A DNA stretch of 64,000 nucleotides, from contig CADCXC010000012.1 of the NCBI GenBank assembly GCA_902806595.1, positions 434,001-498,000 of the forward strand, written 5' to 3'. Shown here one piece after another: positions 43,606-55,180 of the stretch. This DNA comes from Pyrenopolyporus hunteri (Eukaryota > Ascomycota > Sordariomycetes > Xylariales > Hypoxylaceae). The notes under the pieces were generated by a model. That model did not search any database, had not been told where the DNA came from, and was given only the letters and a program-made list of their open reading frames with translations. Made by a program: the position numbers and the translations under genes. Position 1 is the stretch's first letter. Each line of letters starts with the position of its first letter.

Positions 43606-46600
43606 TCCTTTTTCGTTATAAAGTAATTTTTATTAAAAACATCTAATTTAATAAAAAATAGTTTTATAATAAAAATTAAAAACGCTAATTTATATTAATT
43701 AACGAAAAAAAACTAAAAAATTTAATAATATTAAATCTATATATCGAAGTTATTAAAAAATTACGCGTCGTTTTAAATTTATAAAATAATTTCGAGTTAA
43801 TAAAATACGTTTTTAAAGTTATTTTTTATATAAACGTAAGGGGTAATTTGCGACTCGAAATCGATTAAACGAATAATCCCTCGAATAATTCGATTATAAA
43901 AATAAATATATTTAAAGTTAAAAAAATCGAAAATGTATAAAAAAATATAATTAATATATCGGTAAAAAATTTTATATTAATTAAAAGTAACGTAATAATA
44001 ATTAAACCGTTCGACGATTAATTTTAAAATAAATTATATAAATTTTTAACTTTTTATAAAACATCGAAACTTAAAATAAAAATTATTAATATAAAAAATA
44101 CTTAAAAAAACATCGTAATTACCGATAAAAACTCGGTAAAAATTAATTAAAAAATCAATTTTAAAATTATTAAATTATTCGATAATTTAAATTTTCCTCG
44201 AAAAACGTTAAAAACCGAAAATATAAAAAATAATATAGACTCGAAAAAACACTAAATAAATAATAAATTAAAACGTAAAAAACGCCGGTTATATATTAAA
44301 AAAATCTACCTTTTAATAAATAAAAAAAACCGGAAATAAAAAAATAAAAAACTTAATAATTAAAATAATAAAACTTTTAAAAATAATATCGTTTTTATTA
44401 TAACGTTTTATAAAAAAAATTTAATTACCTTATTTAATAATCGCCATTAATCGAATTTTCTTAATATTTTTATATTTAATTAATAAAAAGTTATATAAAA
44501 AAATAATCGAAAATATTAAACGTTATATATAATAATTATAATAACGTTTAATTAAAATAATTTTATATAAATTAAAGTAATTTTTAATAAACCGCGTATT
44601 TATCGAAAAAATCTATTAAAATTAATGTCGAAAAAATAATTTAATTTAAATAAATACCCATTAAAAAATCGTTTCGTTAAAAACGTAAAGAAAAAAATAA
44701 AAACTTTTAATATTAATCAAATTTAAAAAATCGTTAAAATTAACTCGATATAAATTAAATTACTTTTTATAAAATAAATTTTTATATATAAATTCGATTA
44801 AAATAAATATTTAAAAACTTATAAATTATAATTAATCGTTTGAAACAATCGTTAAAATATAACGTTTTAAAATATATACGTTATTATATTTGTTATAAAA
44901 TCATTTAAAATTATAATAATTATAACTATATAATTCGATTTAAAAATTAATTAATTCGACGTTAAAAACGTATTTTTAAATGTAAAAAAAAAAAGATACA
45001 AATTTATAACTATAAAATTTTTCGATAGGTTTAAATAATTAAAAAAATACACTCTACTTTATAAAGTTTTATACGAATTAAAAAACTTACCTTTATTATA
45101 ATATAAAAAAATTAAAAAAATCTTAAAAAATTAAAAACTCGAATCATCTTTAAAAAAACCGTGCTTTTTTTATATATACGATCATCGAACTTACATATTA
45201 ATATATATAAATAATATATTATTAATATATTATCGTATTAATAAATATAAAACTTAAAAAATTATAAACGATATAAAAATAACTTAAAAAATTAAATAAT
45301 TAAGTCCCGTAAAATAATATTTAAAAATTAAAGTAATTAAAAATCGAATTAAAAAGACGATTATATTATTTTACGACTTTTATATTGAAAAAATCACATA
45401 ACGATTTAATTTCGTTAAAAATAATTAAATATCGATAACGTCGTTTTTAATTAATAAATTTTTAAAATATAAAAACATTATTATAATGAATATAATAAAA
45501 AATTATTAAAAGCGTATTAAATTAATATTTTATACGACGATTATAATAAAATTAAATATTACGTTTATAATAATTAAATTTTCTACATTTTTAATAAACT
45601 TTAAATTCGAATATTTTAAAATAATAAATTAAATAATTAAATATTTATATATTACGCGTTATTTAAATATTAAATACGAAAGTAAAAATATCGAATCGTA
45701 AATTTTATAAATCGTAAAAAACGCGTCGTACGTTAATAATATAAAAATTAAAAAATCGATTTAAAAGTATATAATATATTTATTTAATGATTTGATAATA
45801 TAAAAATTAATTCGTTAAGTCATTATAACGACTTTAATAATTAAAGTCGAATTATTCGTTTTATTCGAATTAACGAAAAAAATTATAACTACGAAACATT
45901 TATTTAAAAATATAAAATTCGATTTAAAAAAAAATTAAAAAATTCATAGTAATAATTAATAAACGATTAAATTAATAATAAAAGAAAATTAAAAAATTAT
46001 TATTAAATTAAAACATATAAATATTTATAATATATAGTTACGATAAAAATATAAAGTTAATTTTTTTTAAATAATTTATTTATTTATCGATTAAATATCG
46101 GTAAATGGGTTTATTAAAAATTTATTAAAATAAATTTTCGAATATTTTAAATTATTATTTAATTTATAAAATGTTTACGATTTATTAAATTAAAAATAAG
46201 GGGAGTAAAAAATAATACTTTTAATTAAATGAAATTAATTTTTAATAAAATATATTACGATTATTTTAATTATAATATATTTATATTATATTATTAAAGT
46301 AATTATTTATAACGTTTAATTAATTAATTTTTAAACTTTTATATTAATAATTTATTACGAAAAGATTTATTTCGATAAAACGTCGTAAAATCGAAAAAAT
46401 TTATTAAAAAAAATATATTTAATTAATTTATTTAACGCGACGTACATTCGATTAAATAATTTTAACGGATTTACTTTAAAACGGGAGTTTTTTTACGGTG
46501 TAGTTAAAAAACGACGAATAAAAGTTTTATTTTTATTATTAACGGTAAAATAAGTAAATTAATTATTCGATTTAAACTTTTTATTTACGATTTTAAAAAA

Positions 46601-47962
46601 CGTACGTATCGTAATAATATAACGCGTAATATTTTAAAAAAAAAAATTAACGAATTAACGCGATATATATATAAAAAACGACGAATTTACCTTTTAATTT
46701 TTAAAAATTCGAATTTAAATTAATCGACGAATTATTAAAATAACCTTTAATAATTTATCGATTAATAATTAATAAGTAATAAAAAGTTATAAAAAAAAAT
46801 TATTTATATAAAAACGTATAAATATTTATTTATATATAATTAATAACGTAATTTATAATTAATCGTTTCGTAATATTTTCTAATAAAACGATTAATTAAA
46901 ATATTATATATATATTTAAAATAAAGTGTTTTACGTAAAATAATAACGTTTAATCGAATTTATTATCTTCCATTAATTTTAAAGGTATTTTTACGGCCGC
47001 TTTTAATTTCACTTAAAAAAATAACGCGTTACGAAGTAATAAATGAGTCGGTAACTACTTTATCTACTCCGCTCGTAAGTGAGATACTTTAATTAAAACT
47101 ACCGTAAACGTCGAAATTAAAGAAATTTACGAATGGAAAATTTAATTATTAAAACGTCGAAAACATCGAGTTAAAAATTATCGTATTATTAATAAAAGTA
47201 ATTACTTTAATAAAAGAAACACCCGTAATAAAAAAGTTAAATACAATAACATAATCGATATTAATATTACTTTAATCGAATTAAACTTTTAATTATAATA
47301 AATTAATACGAACGCGTTTAATTTCGCGTATATTAACGATACGAGTAATAATTAAAACTTTACGTTTAAACACACGACTTATAATAAATTTATAACGACA
47401 CGTTAATAAAAATTATTATAACATAAAATAACATTTAAAAAAAAATCCCATATACGATTAAATAATAATATTAACACCGAAAAATTTAAAAACTACGTTT
47501 TAAAATAAATTAAAAAATTATAAATAGGAATTTTTAACAATATAATAAAAAAAACGAAAAAAAAATTAATATATATTTTTAAAAAAATTTAAAAAATAAA
47601 AAAATAAAAAAAACGATTATTTATATAAACGACCGCGTATTTTACTATTTAAAACTTTTTTAAATAAATATTCGAAAAATCGTAAAAATATTTACGATAT
47701 TTTTTAAATTATTAAAAAAATTTTTAAAATTTTTAAAAAGTATTAATAATTAATTAAATACAACGATTTAATTAATTAAAATAATAATAAATTATATCGT
47801 TAAAATAACGTATACGATTTATAAAACGCGTATTTTATTAAATAAAATTTCATTTATTATATTTATCGAAAAAGTTATATATTAAAAAATAAGTAAAAAT
47901 ATAAAAAAAATAAAATAATAAGTAAAAATATACTTTATTAATACGGCGTTATTAAAAGGGTA

Positions 47963-48223
47963 TATTACGAAACGTAAGCGATTAAAATATTAAAAGTTAA
48001 ATTATATATACACATTAAAAATATATATTTTTAAACTTTATATTAACCCACGACTCCACGTATTATTTAATTAATAACGCTTATAAAAAAGGAACTTTTT
48101 TCCATAAATAAATAAAAACTTTATGTATTTTTTTATAATATATTTTTTTTATACACCCTTAAAAAATCACTCGTATCGTTCCTACTTTAATTCCTTATAA
48201 ACTAAATACCATATAACGTAAAA
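47963..48223 (+). repeat. LTR of element F (3' LTR)
   Basis: 261 bp starting TATTACGAAACGTAAGCGAT, preceded by AAAAGGGTA. Confidence 0.82.
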
Positions 48224-51200
48224 AAATTATATTAAATAAATTATTATTATATTAAAAAATATTTAAAAAAAATTTTAAAAACGAATAATAATTTATTATA
48301 ATAATATAATAAATTTATTATTTTATTTCGTAATTTTAACATATTTTATTTACTTTTTTATATAAATATAAAAAGTTAATAAATAAACTTCGAATATTTA
48401 TTAATATATATAAAAATTTTAAAAATATTCGATAATTTATAACTATTAACGATAATAATAAAAATAATAAATAATTTTATATTAAACGAAAATATCATCG
48501 TATTAATAAAAATAAAAAATATTAAATAAAAATAATAATAAAAAATTAAAAACGCCGTTATTAAATATATAAAAAAAAAAATATTAATTTATTAAACATT
48601 TTAAAAAAAAATAAAAAAAAACTAAAAAATAATAAAAAGTTAATAAAAGACGAAATAAAAATAAATATATTACATTTTTAACGAAATATAAAAAAAAAAA
48701 ATAAAAAAACTCGAAATTAAAAAAAAAAATAATAATAATTCCGTATATAATACGAAAAAAACAAATATCGAATAATATATAATTACGATATATTTATTAA
48801 ATTAAACATTTTATTATTATATTATAATTTTCGCCTCTTTAAAAAATAAAAAATTTAACACGATTTTTATTTTAAATTAATATTCGAAAAATATCTTTTA
48901 AAAAATCATATTCGATACGAAAATAATTAAAATATTTACGATCGAAAAAAAATAATACTTTACTTTTATTAAAAAACACCTCGATAAATAATTAAAAATA
49001 AATAAAACTCGAATAAAAAAAATTAATATTAAATTCGATAATAATTTACTTATTAAATTTTTAAAAATAATTATAATCGATATTTTATTTAATTAAATTA
49101 ATTTTTACGTCATAAAAATCGATATATTATTTTTTTTATTATTTAATAATATAAATTAATTAAATATATATTTTAATAACGTCATTAATTAATTAATTTA
49201 TAAAAATAAAATAATAATTAATATTATAAAAAAATAAAAACACTTATAATTTTATTTTAAAAATATTATTTTTTTTACGAAAATAAAATTACGACACTTA
49301 TATATCCGTTTTAATTATTTATTAATTAATAAATTTTATAACTTATTAAATAAAATCGAATATAACGTTAATATAAATAATATTAAAAAAATTAATAAAT
49401 TTTACTATTATTATTAAATTAAAAATAAAACGCCGTAAAAATTTAAATTTAATTTAAAAAACTTAAACGTAAATTTTAATTATAAAATTATTATCGATAT
49501 TATATACTTAAAAAAACGTCTTATATTATACGTAATCGACGCAATAATAAAATTTTAAATTATACGTTTTATAAAATTTATTTTCGTTAAAAAAATATAA
49601 AAAATATTTAAATAATATTAAATCGATATTTATTTAAAACCTTTAAACGTTATTATTTATAACGTTAATATTAATTTTAATAATATCGAATTTAAAAATA
49701 AAATTCATATTATTAATATTACTTATTATTAAATATTAATAAAAATATATTAATTTATTAAAAAAATTAAAAAATATTATAATTTTATTAAAAAAATATA
49801 TAAAATTATAATCGATAAATTATAAAACTTAAAATTTAAAACATCGTAATTATAAATAACGGTTAAAATAATAAATAATATAATAAACTTAAATAATTTC
49901 GTACCTATTTTTTTAATTTTCGATACTTATTTTAAAATTAATATAAATTTATTATTTATTTTTACATAAATATAACGAACGTAAATAATTTAAAAAATAA
50001 TAATAAAAATTAAAAAAATTAAAACGTAACGATCGATTAAAAACGCATTAAATATAAAAAACGAACCTAAAATCTTATAAATATTTCTCGAATTTTTACT
50101 TATAAATAATAAAATATTAATGTTTCGAAAAAAAAAAAAATGAAAAAACCTTTATAAAATTATTACCGTTACCGATAAAAATATAATTATAACTTTTAAC
50201 GTATTAAATAACATATTTACATTTTAAAATTTATATATTAAATTATATATTTAATTAAAAAAAAATTTTATACTTATTAAATCACTCGAAATCGAATTAT
50301 TAAAACTTATATTCGACTTAAATAAATATAAAATTATCTTCGAAAAGAAATTTTTAATAATTAATAATTTTTACTACGTTATTATATTATACGTTATTTT
50401 TAAAAAACGGAATAATCTCGTATTAATAATTAAATTATAAATAAATAATAAAATATTTACACTTAAAAAACTATATAAAATATCGAATATAAAAAAATTT
50501 AACGTATTATTCGAAAAAAACATTTTATAATTTAAAATATATAATCCTTCGATTTATAAAAACGTAATAATATTTAAATCTCGAATAATTCGTAAAATTA
50601 AAGTTAAAAATACCCTTTTATTATATAAAAAATCACGATTAATAATTTAAAATTATAAAAACTTCGATAAAAAATATATTATAACGTACGTATTAATTAT
50701 ATAAAAAATAAATTAACGATTTATATTAACTTTAACCTTTATATTACGTCGTCGAAAAATAAAAATTATAATAAAAAACATTATTATAATATACATTTAA
50801 TCGAAAACGCTAATATAAAAAATAATTTTTATATAATTACCCGCTAAATTAAAAAATAAATACCTCGAAAAAATATTATTATAAATCGTTAAATCGTTAT
50901 ATAACTTTATAAAATCGAATATATATTAATTTAAAATTTATTCGCGATATTATTAATAAAAATTATATATAAAATTATCGACATTCGACTTATATTTATT
51001 AATAATAAAATCGAAATTATTCGAAATTACCGACCTATAAACGAATGACATTTTTAATATCGATATTATTAAATTCATCGCTATTAAAAATAAAACATTA
51101 ATTAAAACCGAAATTAAAATACGCCTTTAAAAAATATTAAATAAAAAAACCGAAAATTTTAACAATTTACGTATTATAATTTACGAAAAAAATTATAAAA

Positions 51201-51474
51201 TTTTTATTATATAAAAAAAAAAAACCGAAAAACTCGAATTATTAAATATTAAAACCCTTAATATAATTAAAAAATTTATAAAATAATAAACCTAAAATAT
51301 ATACATTATATTAATTTATTAATTCGAAATTATATTTAATTACTCGATAATCGTATAATATTTAAAATTAAAACTTAAAAAAATTAAAATTTTTAATATT
51401 CGAATTAAATAATAAATAAATAATTAAACGTATAAATTTAATTATATCGACTTAAATTTTTACGAATTATATTT

Positions 51475-51560
51475 TTACATTTTTATAAATAATTTATTTA
51501 TAAATAATAAAAATTTAAATTTATAAATCGATTATATTATTATTTTAAAAATTAAAAAAT
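51475..51560 (+). pseudogene. pol RNase H relic of element D
   Basis: The plus strand reads FINNLFINNKNLNL, a stop, then IDYII, the same motif as in X, Y, Z and C. It lies about 0.5 kb before the 3' LTR. Confidence 0.65.
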
Positions 51561-52058
51561 CTACGGATTAAAATAATAAAATTTAAATTAAAAATAATAT
51601 TATTTATTAATCGTTTATTAAATATAAACGCGTAATATATAACGTATTAACTAACGAAATTTATAAAATAATCTAAAATTTCGATATTAAATATATTATT
51701 TATTATATAATTAATATTATTTTAAAACGTTTTTCGTTATTTAAAATACCATTCGTTTTATATATCGACTTATTTTCCTTATATTAATATTTAATATAAA
51801 TAAAAAACATTAATAAAAAATAACTAATAATTAATTTAATAATTTTATAATAATTTTATAAAAACCAAAAAATTAATAACATTTATTAAATTCATAATAT
51901 TTATAATTCGATTAATATAATAATAAAAACATCACTAAATAAAACTATAAAAACATTAATAAAAAATAATTAAATTAATTTATAATTAAAAAAATAAATA
52001 AAATATGAAATAATAAATTAATTTACAATTAATTAATTGTAAAAAAAAACAAAATAAA

Positions 52059-52299
52059 TAATAATTAAATAATAAAATATACGTATTTAATTTAATACGT
52101 ACCTAAATTAATATATATTATAAAAAAAAAAAATACCTATATATTTTTACTATATATAAATACGTTTTTCGAACCTATTTTTAAATAAATAATTTCTTTT
52201 TTAAACATTAATAATAAATCAGTTTTAATTTTATTATTTTATCGTTATTTACTTTTATTATTATTTTTTTTAATTTTATTACGTACGTACCTACTAATA
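52059..52299 (+). repeat. LTR of element D (3' LTR)
   Basis: 241 bp, ending TACGTACGTACCTACTAATA, one of the least mutated LTR ends in the window. It is preceded by a purine-rich run as in X. Confidence 0.83.
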
Positions 52300-52304
52300 A
52301 TTTA

Positions 52305-52738
52305 TAAATATTCGAATTAATTTTTTTTTTTTATATTTTTTTTTATATTATATAATTTAAAAATAAAATAATAATAATAAATATATTAAACGATAATATA
52401 TAATAAAACATTTCGATAAAAATTAAATAATTATATTATAATAAAATAAATATTATAATAAAATCGATTTTAAAATTTAATAACTTTAATAAAAAAAAAT
52501 ATAAAATAAATTTTAAACGTTTTAAAAAACGTTTTAAAAAAAAATAATAAATCGAATACAAATTTATTCGAAGGAATTAACGAAAACGATTAAAATATTA
52601 TTATATATATTATCGGGTTTAATTTATAAGATACTTAATATATAATAGATTAAATATAACTTTACACACCGTATACCCCTAAAGAGGTTTTTACGAGGGT
52701 TTGGAACTTTCCCCCTCCGTTACGACGTTAAATATATT
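52305..52738. pseudogene. Unclassified ruined element G, right part
   Basis: Continuation of G after D. AT-rich with no readable coding sequence. From 52660 the composition returns gradually to normal, so the true end of the repeat lies between about 52660 and 52738. Confidence 0.4.
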
Positions 52739-52758
52739 AACCAACCAACCAACCAACC
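52739..52758. repeat. (AACC)5 microsatellite at the block edge
   Basis: Five perfect AACC units directly at the transition from AT-rich to normal-GC DNA, followed by TAGGTAGGTACC. Confidence 0.9.
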
Positions 52759-53123
52759 TAGGTAGGTACCTTCAGGCATGATCATTAAGGCTCGTAACTC
52801 ACACTCACATTCACACAGCCGCGATGCTCCCGTCGCTTAAAAAAGAAGGGAAGAAGGAAAAGGAAAGGAAAGAAAGAAAAAAATATGCCGTTATATCGCG
52901 AAGGCCCAAAGTCAAACCACCACACTCCCGCCTGTTTAGTTTGACCCTGGGGTGATGCGTAGTAGATTCGATCCCGGCCCGGGCTTGGGCCTACCCTCGC
53001 CCGGGTCCCTATTAACCGACGGCCATCTTTGAAATCGCTTGGAGTTGGCTTCTCATGTAAGGGAGTAACACATTTTCCTTACTAGCTAGGTACCTGACTC
53101 AACTCACCAAGCCATCGTCAGCC
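52759..53123. other. Upstream region of P450-2
   Basis: Non-coding. A polypurine run (A/G only for about 45 bases) lies at 52838-52884. Two further TAGGTACC-like motifs are at 52759-52770 and 53086-53094. No other signal is recognised. Confidence 0.5.
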
Positions 53124-55180
53124 ATGGACTCAACAACCTTCGCGAATTTGTACGACAACCTCACGAGTTCGCATAGCTTGACCGTATTTCCTTCCGGATC
53201 GAATATTCGGGCTATATTGGTAAGCTGCATGCTTCTTCACTACGAGGTTCTTACCTTAGCCATTATACTAATGAACTGCTAGGACCAAGGAATCAAGACC
53301 CTATCTTGGCTTGACCTTCGCTCTTTTCTTGAAGCTTGGATAGATGTCAGAACCTGGATGAAATGGCCTACTATTGGGTTGCCGGCCTTATTGTTCGCCA
53401 CTTATATCACGTCCGTCATCTCGTTCCAAATAACATCAAATAGGAACAACAGCAGCAATAGCAACGACCATAGCGCGCTACGAGAAGCTCCCGTCGTGCC
53501 TTATTGGATTCCGGGGTTGTGCCATGCGCTTGGCTTCCTACAACCTGCTAAATACCTCCTCGACCTACAGTAAGAGCCGTTGATCTACCCAAACTTTTAC
53601 GCTTGTCCGAATACCTATAGGCTAATATCTATTTAAAGAAGAAGATTCAAATCAGACGTACCACTTCAATTGAGAGCAGGTCCCATCCGGCTTTTCTTTT
53701 GTAGAAATGTTGAAGACGTCAAAGCTGCGTTCAGGGCCTCGAAGAAAACGTCGAATAAGTCCACTACGTTATTCGCACTCCAAAATCTTTTCGATCTTCC
53801 CAAAAGTGCTGTGCGGTTCTACTTAGCCGACGACTCGGGCATGGGCCGGGTACCGCGGGAGGGGAGCTCCGTAGCGGAAGAAAATCGTATCAACTACTTG
53901 ATAAACAGCCATCTCAAAAAGAACCTGTCGTCTGCCTGCCTCGAGGACTTGGATCGAAAGTACATAGAAATTCTGCTTCATCATCTCGACAGTTTCAACG
54001 TAGCAGATGAGTGGGTTGAGTTTCCAGATCTCTACGCTTTCATACAACGGGCCGTAATGAAGCCGTCCGCAGAAGCAATGGCTGGCTCAGAATTCTTTAA
54101 GGTCAATCCTGACTTCATTGATGACCTTCTCATCTTCCAACAGCACGTTCCCGGCTTCCTCCACCTTCTTCCTCGATGGCTCATACATAGAGCATACAGA
54201 ATCCGAAAGAACCTTCTCCATGACGTTAAACGGTGGCATCAACATGCGCATAACCACTATGATTGCTCTAGACTTGGCCCTGAGGATCCACATTGGGAGC
54301 CGTACTTCGGCTCTCGGCTCATGAGAGCTAGGGCGAACTACACACTAAACGTGAAAGAGATGACTCCCGATGCTCTAGCAACAGAGGACCTCGGCTTAAT
54401 ATTTGCGTAAGTCACTAGCATCTCTTTTTTACTTCATCAAAAGCTCGCACCTAACAATATGTCAGGGCTACAACAAATGTGGGAACTTCTATATTTTGGT
54501 TCGTATACGAGGCATTAAGAGATCGAGATCTTTTATTCAAGTTAGAGAGGGAAATTTCCGAATGTACCGCCAGGAACGGTACGGATATTGATATCAAGAA
54601 GCTCACGACTCAACCCTTGTTACAATCAACATATGCCGAAGTTTTACGCATGTATGTTGTGATCGTGGCCAGCAGACTCGCCGAATATGAGAGCATAAAT
54701 ATTGGAGGTTATGCTATTCCGAAGAATAGCTACCTGGTCATGTGCAATCGGACCGCCGCATTCGATTATGATGCTTGGCACCGAGCTGGTAGATCCCTCA
54801 AGAAGTCGCTCGACGAGTTTGATGGCGAGAGGTTTTTGGTAGGAGACGACTGGGTACGCCCTGAGTTAGCTTCCTTGCGTAAACCCAAGAGCACACTGGC
54901 GAAAAGTTCGAACTCGCCCTCGCCTGGGAAGCGATTTACTATGGAAGGACTTTTAGGACTTTGGTATCCCTATGGTGGGGGGGACCATATCTGCCCCGGG
55001 CGCCACTATGCCAAACATCAGATGATGCTAAGTTTCGCTATGCTGTTTGCTAATTTCGACCTTGAATTAACGGAGGTTGAGACACAAAAGCTAGCACCAA
55101 ACATGAGGTTCGCACCTTTTGGGGCTCTCCCTCCTATAGGGACGGTTCCGTTCCGCATGAGGAGGAAAGCTATGGCTTAG
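53124..55180 (+). CDS. Cytochrome P450 (P450-2), CYP7/oxysterol-hydroxylase-like fungal type, 4 exons
   Basis: Exons 53124-53219, 53283-53569, 53639-54406 and 54466-55180 give 621 residues; introns are 63, 69 and 59 nt. The second intron's acceptor is uncertain by 3 or 6 nt. A membrane anchor lies at about residues 60-80, after a long N-terminal extension; Met58 (53358) is an alternative start and would give 564 residues. Motifs: VVPYWIPGL before the catalytic domain; I-helix AATTN at 384-388 in place of AGxDT, as in CYP7/CYP8-like P450s; ExxR as EVLR at 442-445; FDGERF; haem loop YGGGDHICPGR with Cys560. All haem-binding residues are present. Substrate unknown; sterol- or terpenoid-type oxidation is only a family-level guess. 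The phase-2 intron in the I-helix Ala is shared with P450-3. I see no frameshift or stop. Confidence 0.83.

Larger units (their letters stand above)
40400..48223 (+). mobile_element. Copia-like LTR retrotransposon F, inserted in D
   Basis: LTRs of 261 bp at 40400-40660 and 47963-48223 bound about 7.3 kb of internal DNA (7.8 kb in total, larger than the other families). A possible duplication AAATT lies at 40395-40399 and 48224-48228. The D sequence on each side is contiguous with the matching region of X (about 17780). A polypurine tract AAAAGGG lies directly before the 3' LTR (47954-47960), fixing plus orientation. An integrase C-terminal relic at 43451-43605 supports Copia. Confidence 0.8.
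38210..52299 (+). mobile_element. Copia-like LTR retrotransposon D, inserted in G, interrupted by F
   Basis: LTRs of 241 bp at 38210-38450 and 52059-52299; target duplication ATTTA at 38205-38209 and 52300-52304. Without F it is about 6.26 kb. LTR tips and internal ends resemble those of X/Y/Z (starts TAATAATTAA, ends ACGTACGTA..TA.TAATA; similar first and last internal 300 bp), but the LTR middle differs, so D is a sister family. The RNase H relic at 51481-51540 reads on the plus strand. Confidence 0.83.
32460..52738. other. AT-rich block 2: nested RIP-damaged elements
   Basis: About 20.3 kb with the same base composition and CpG-limited C as block 1 and no intact gene. Internally it is G-left (32460-38209), element D interrupted by F (38210-52299), and G-right (52305-52738). 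The right edge is sharp and ends at an (AACC)n repeat. Confidence 0.85.

Noticed and set aside
4388..52738. Mitochondrial DNA insertion or mis-assembly as the cause of the AT-rich blocks
   Set aside because: LTR pairs, target duplications and Copia RNase H/integrase relics explain the content; no mitochondrial genes are seen. A centromeric location cannot be excluded but nothing proves it.
52960..53000. Possible tRNA T-arm (TTCGATCCCGG)
   Set aside because: No matching acceptor stem, D-arm or anticodon arm at the right spacing; probably GC-rich promoter sequence.
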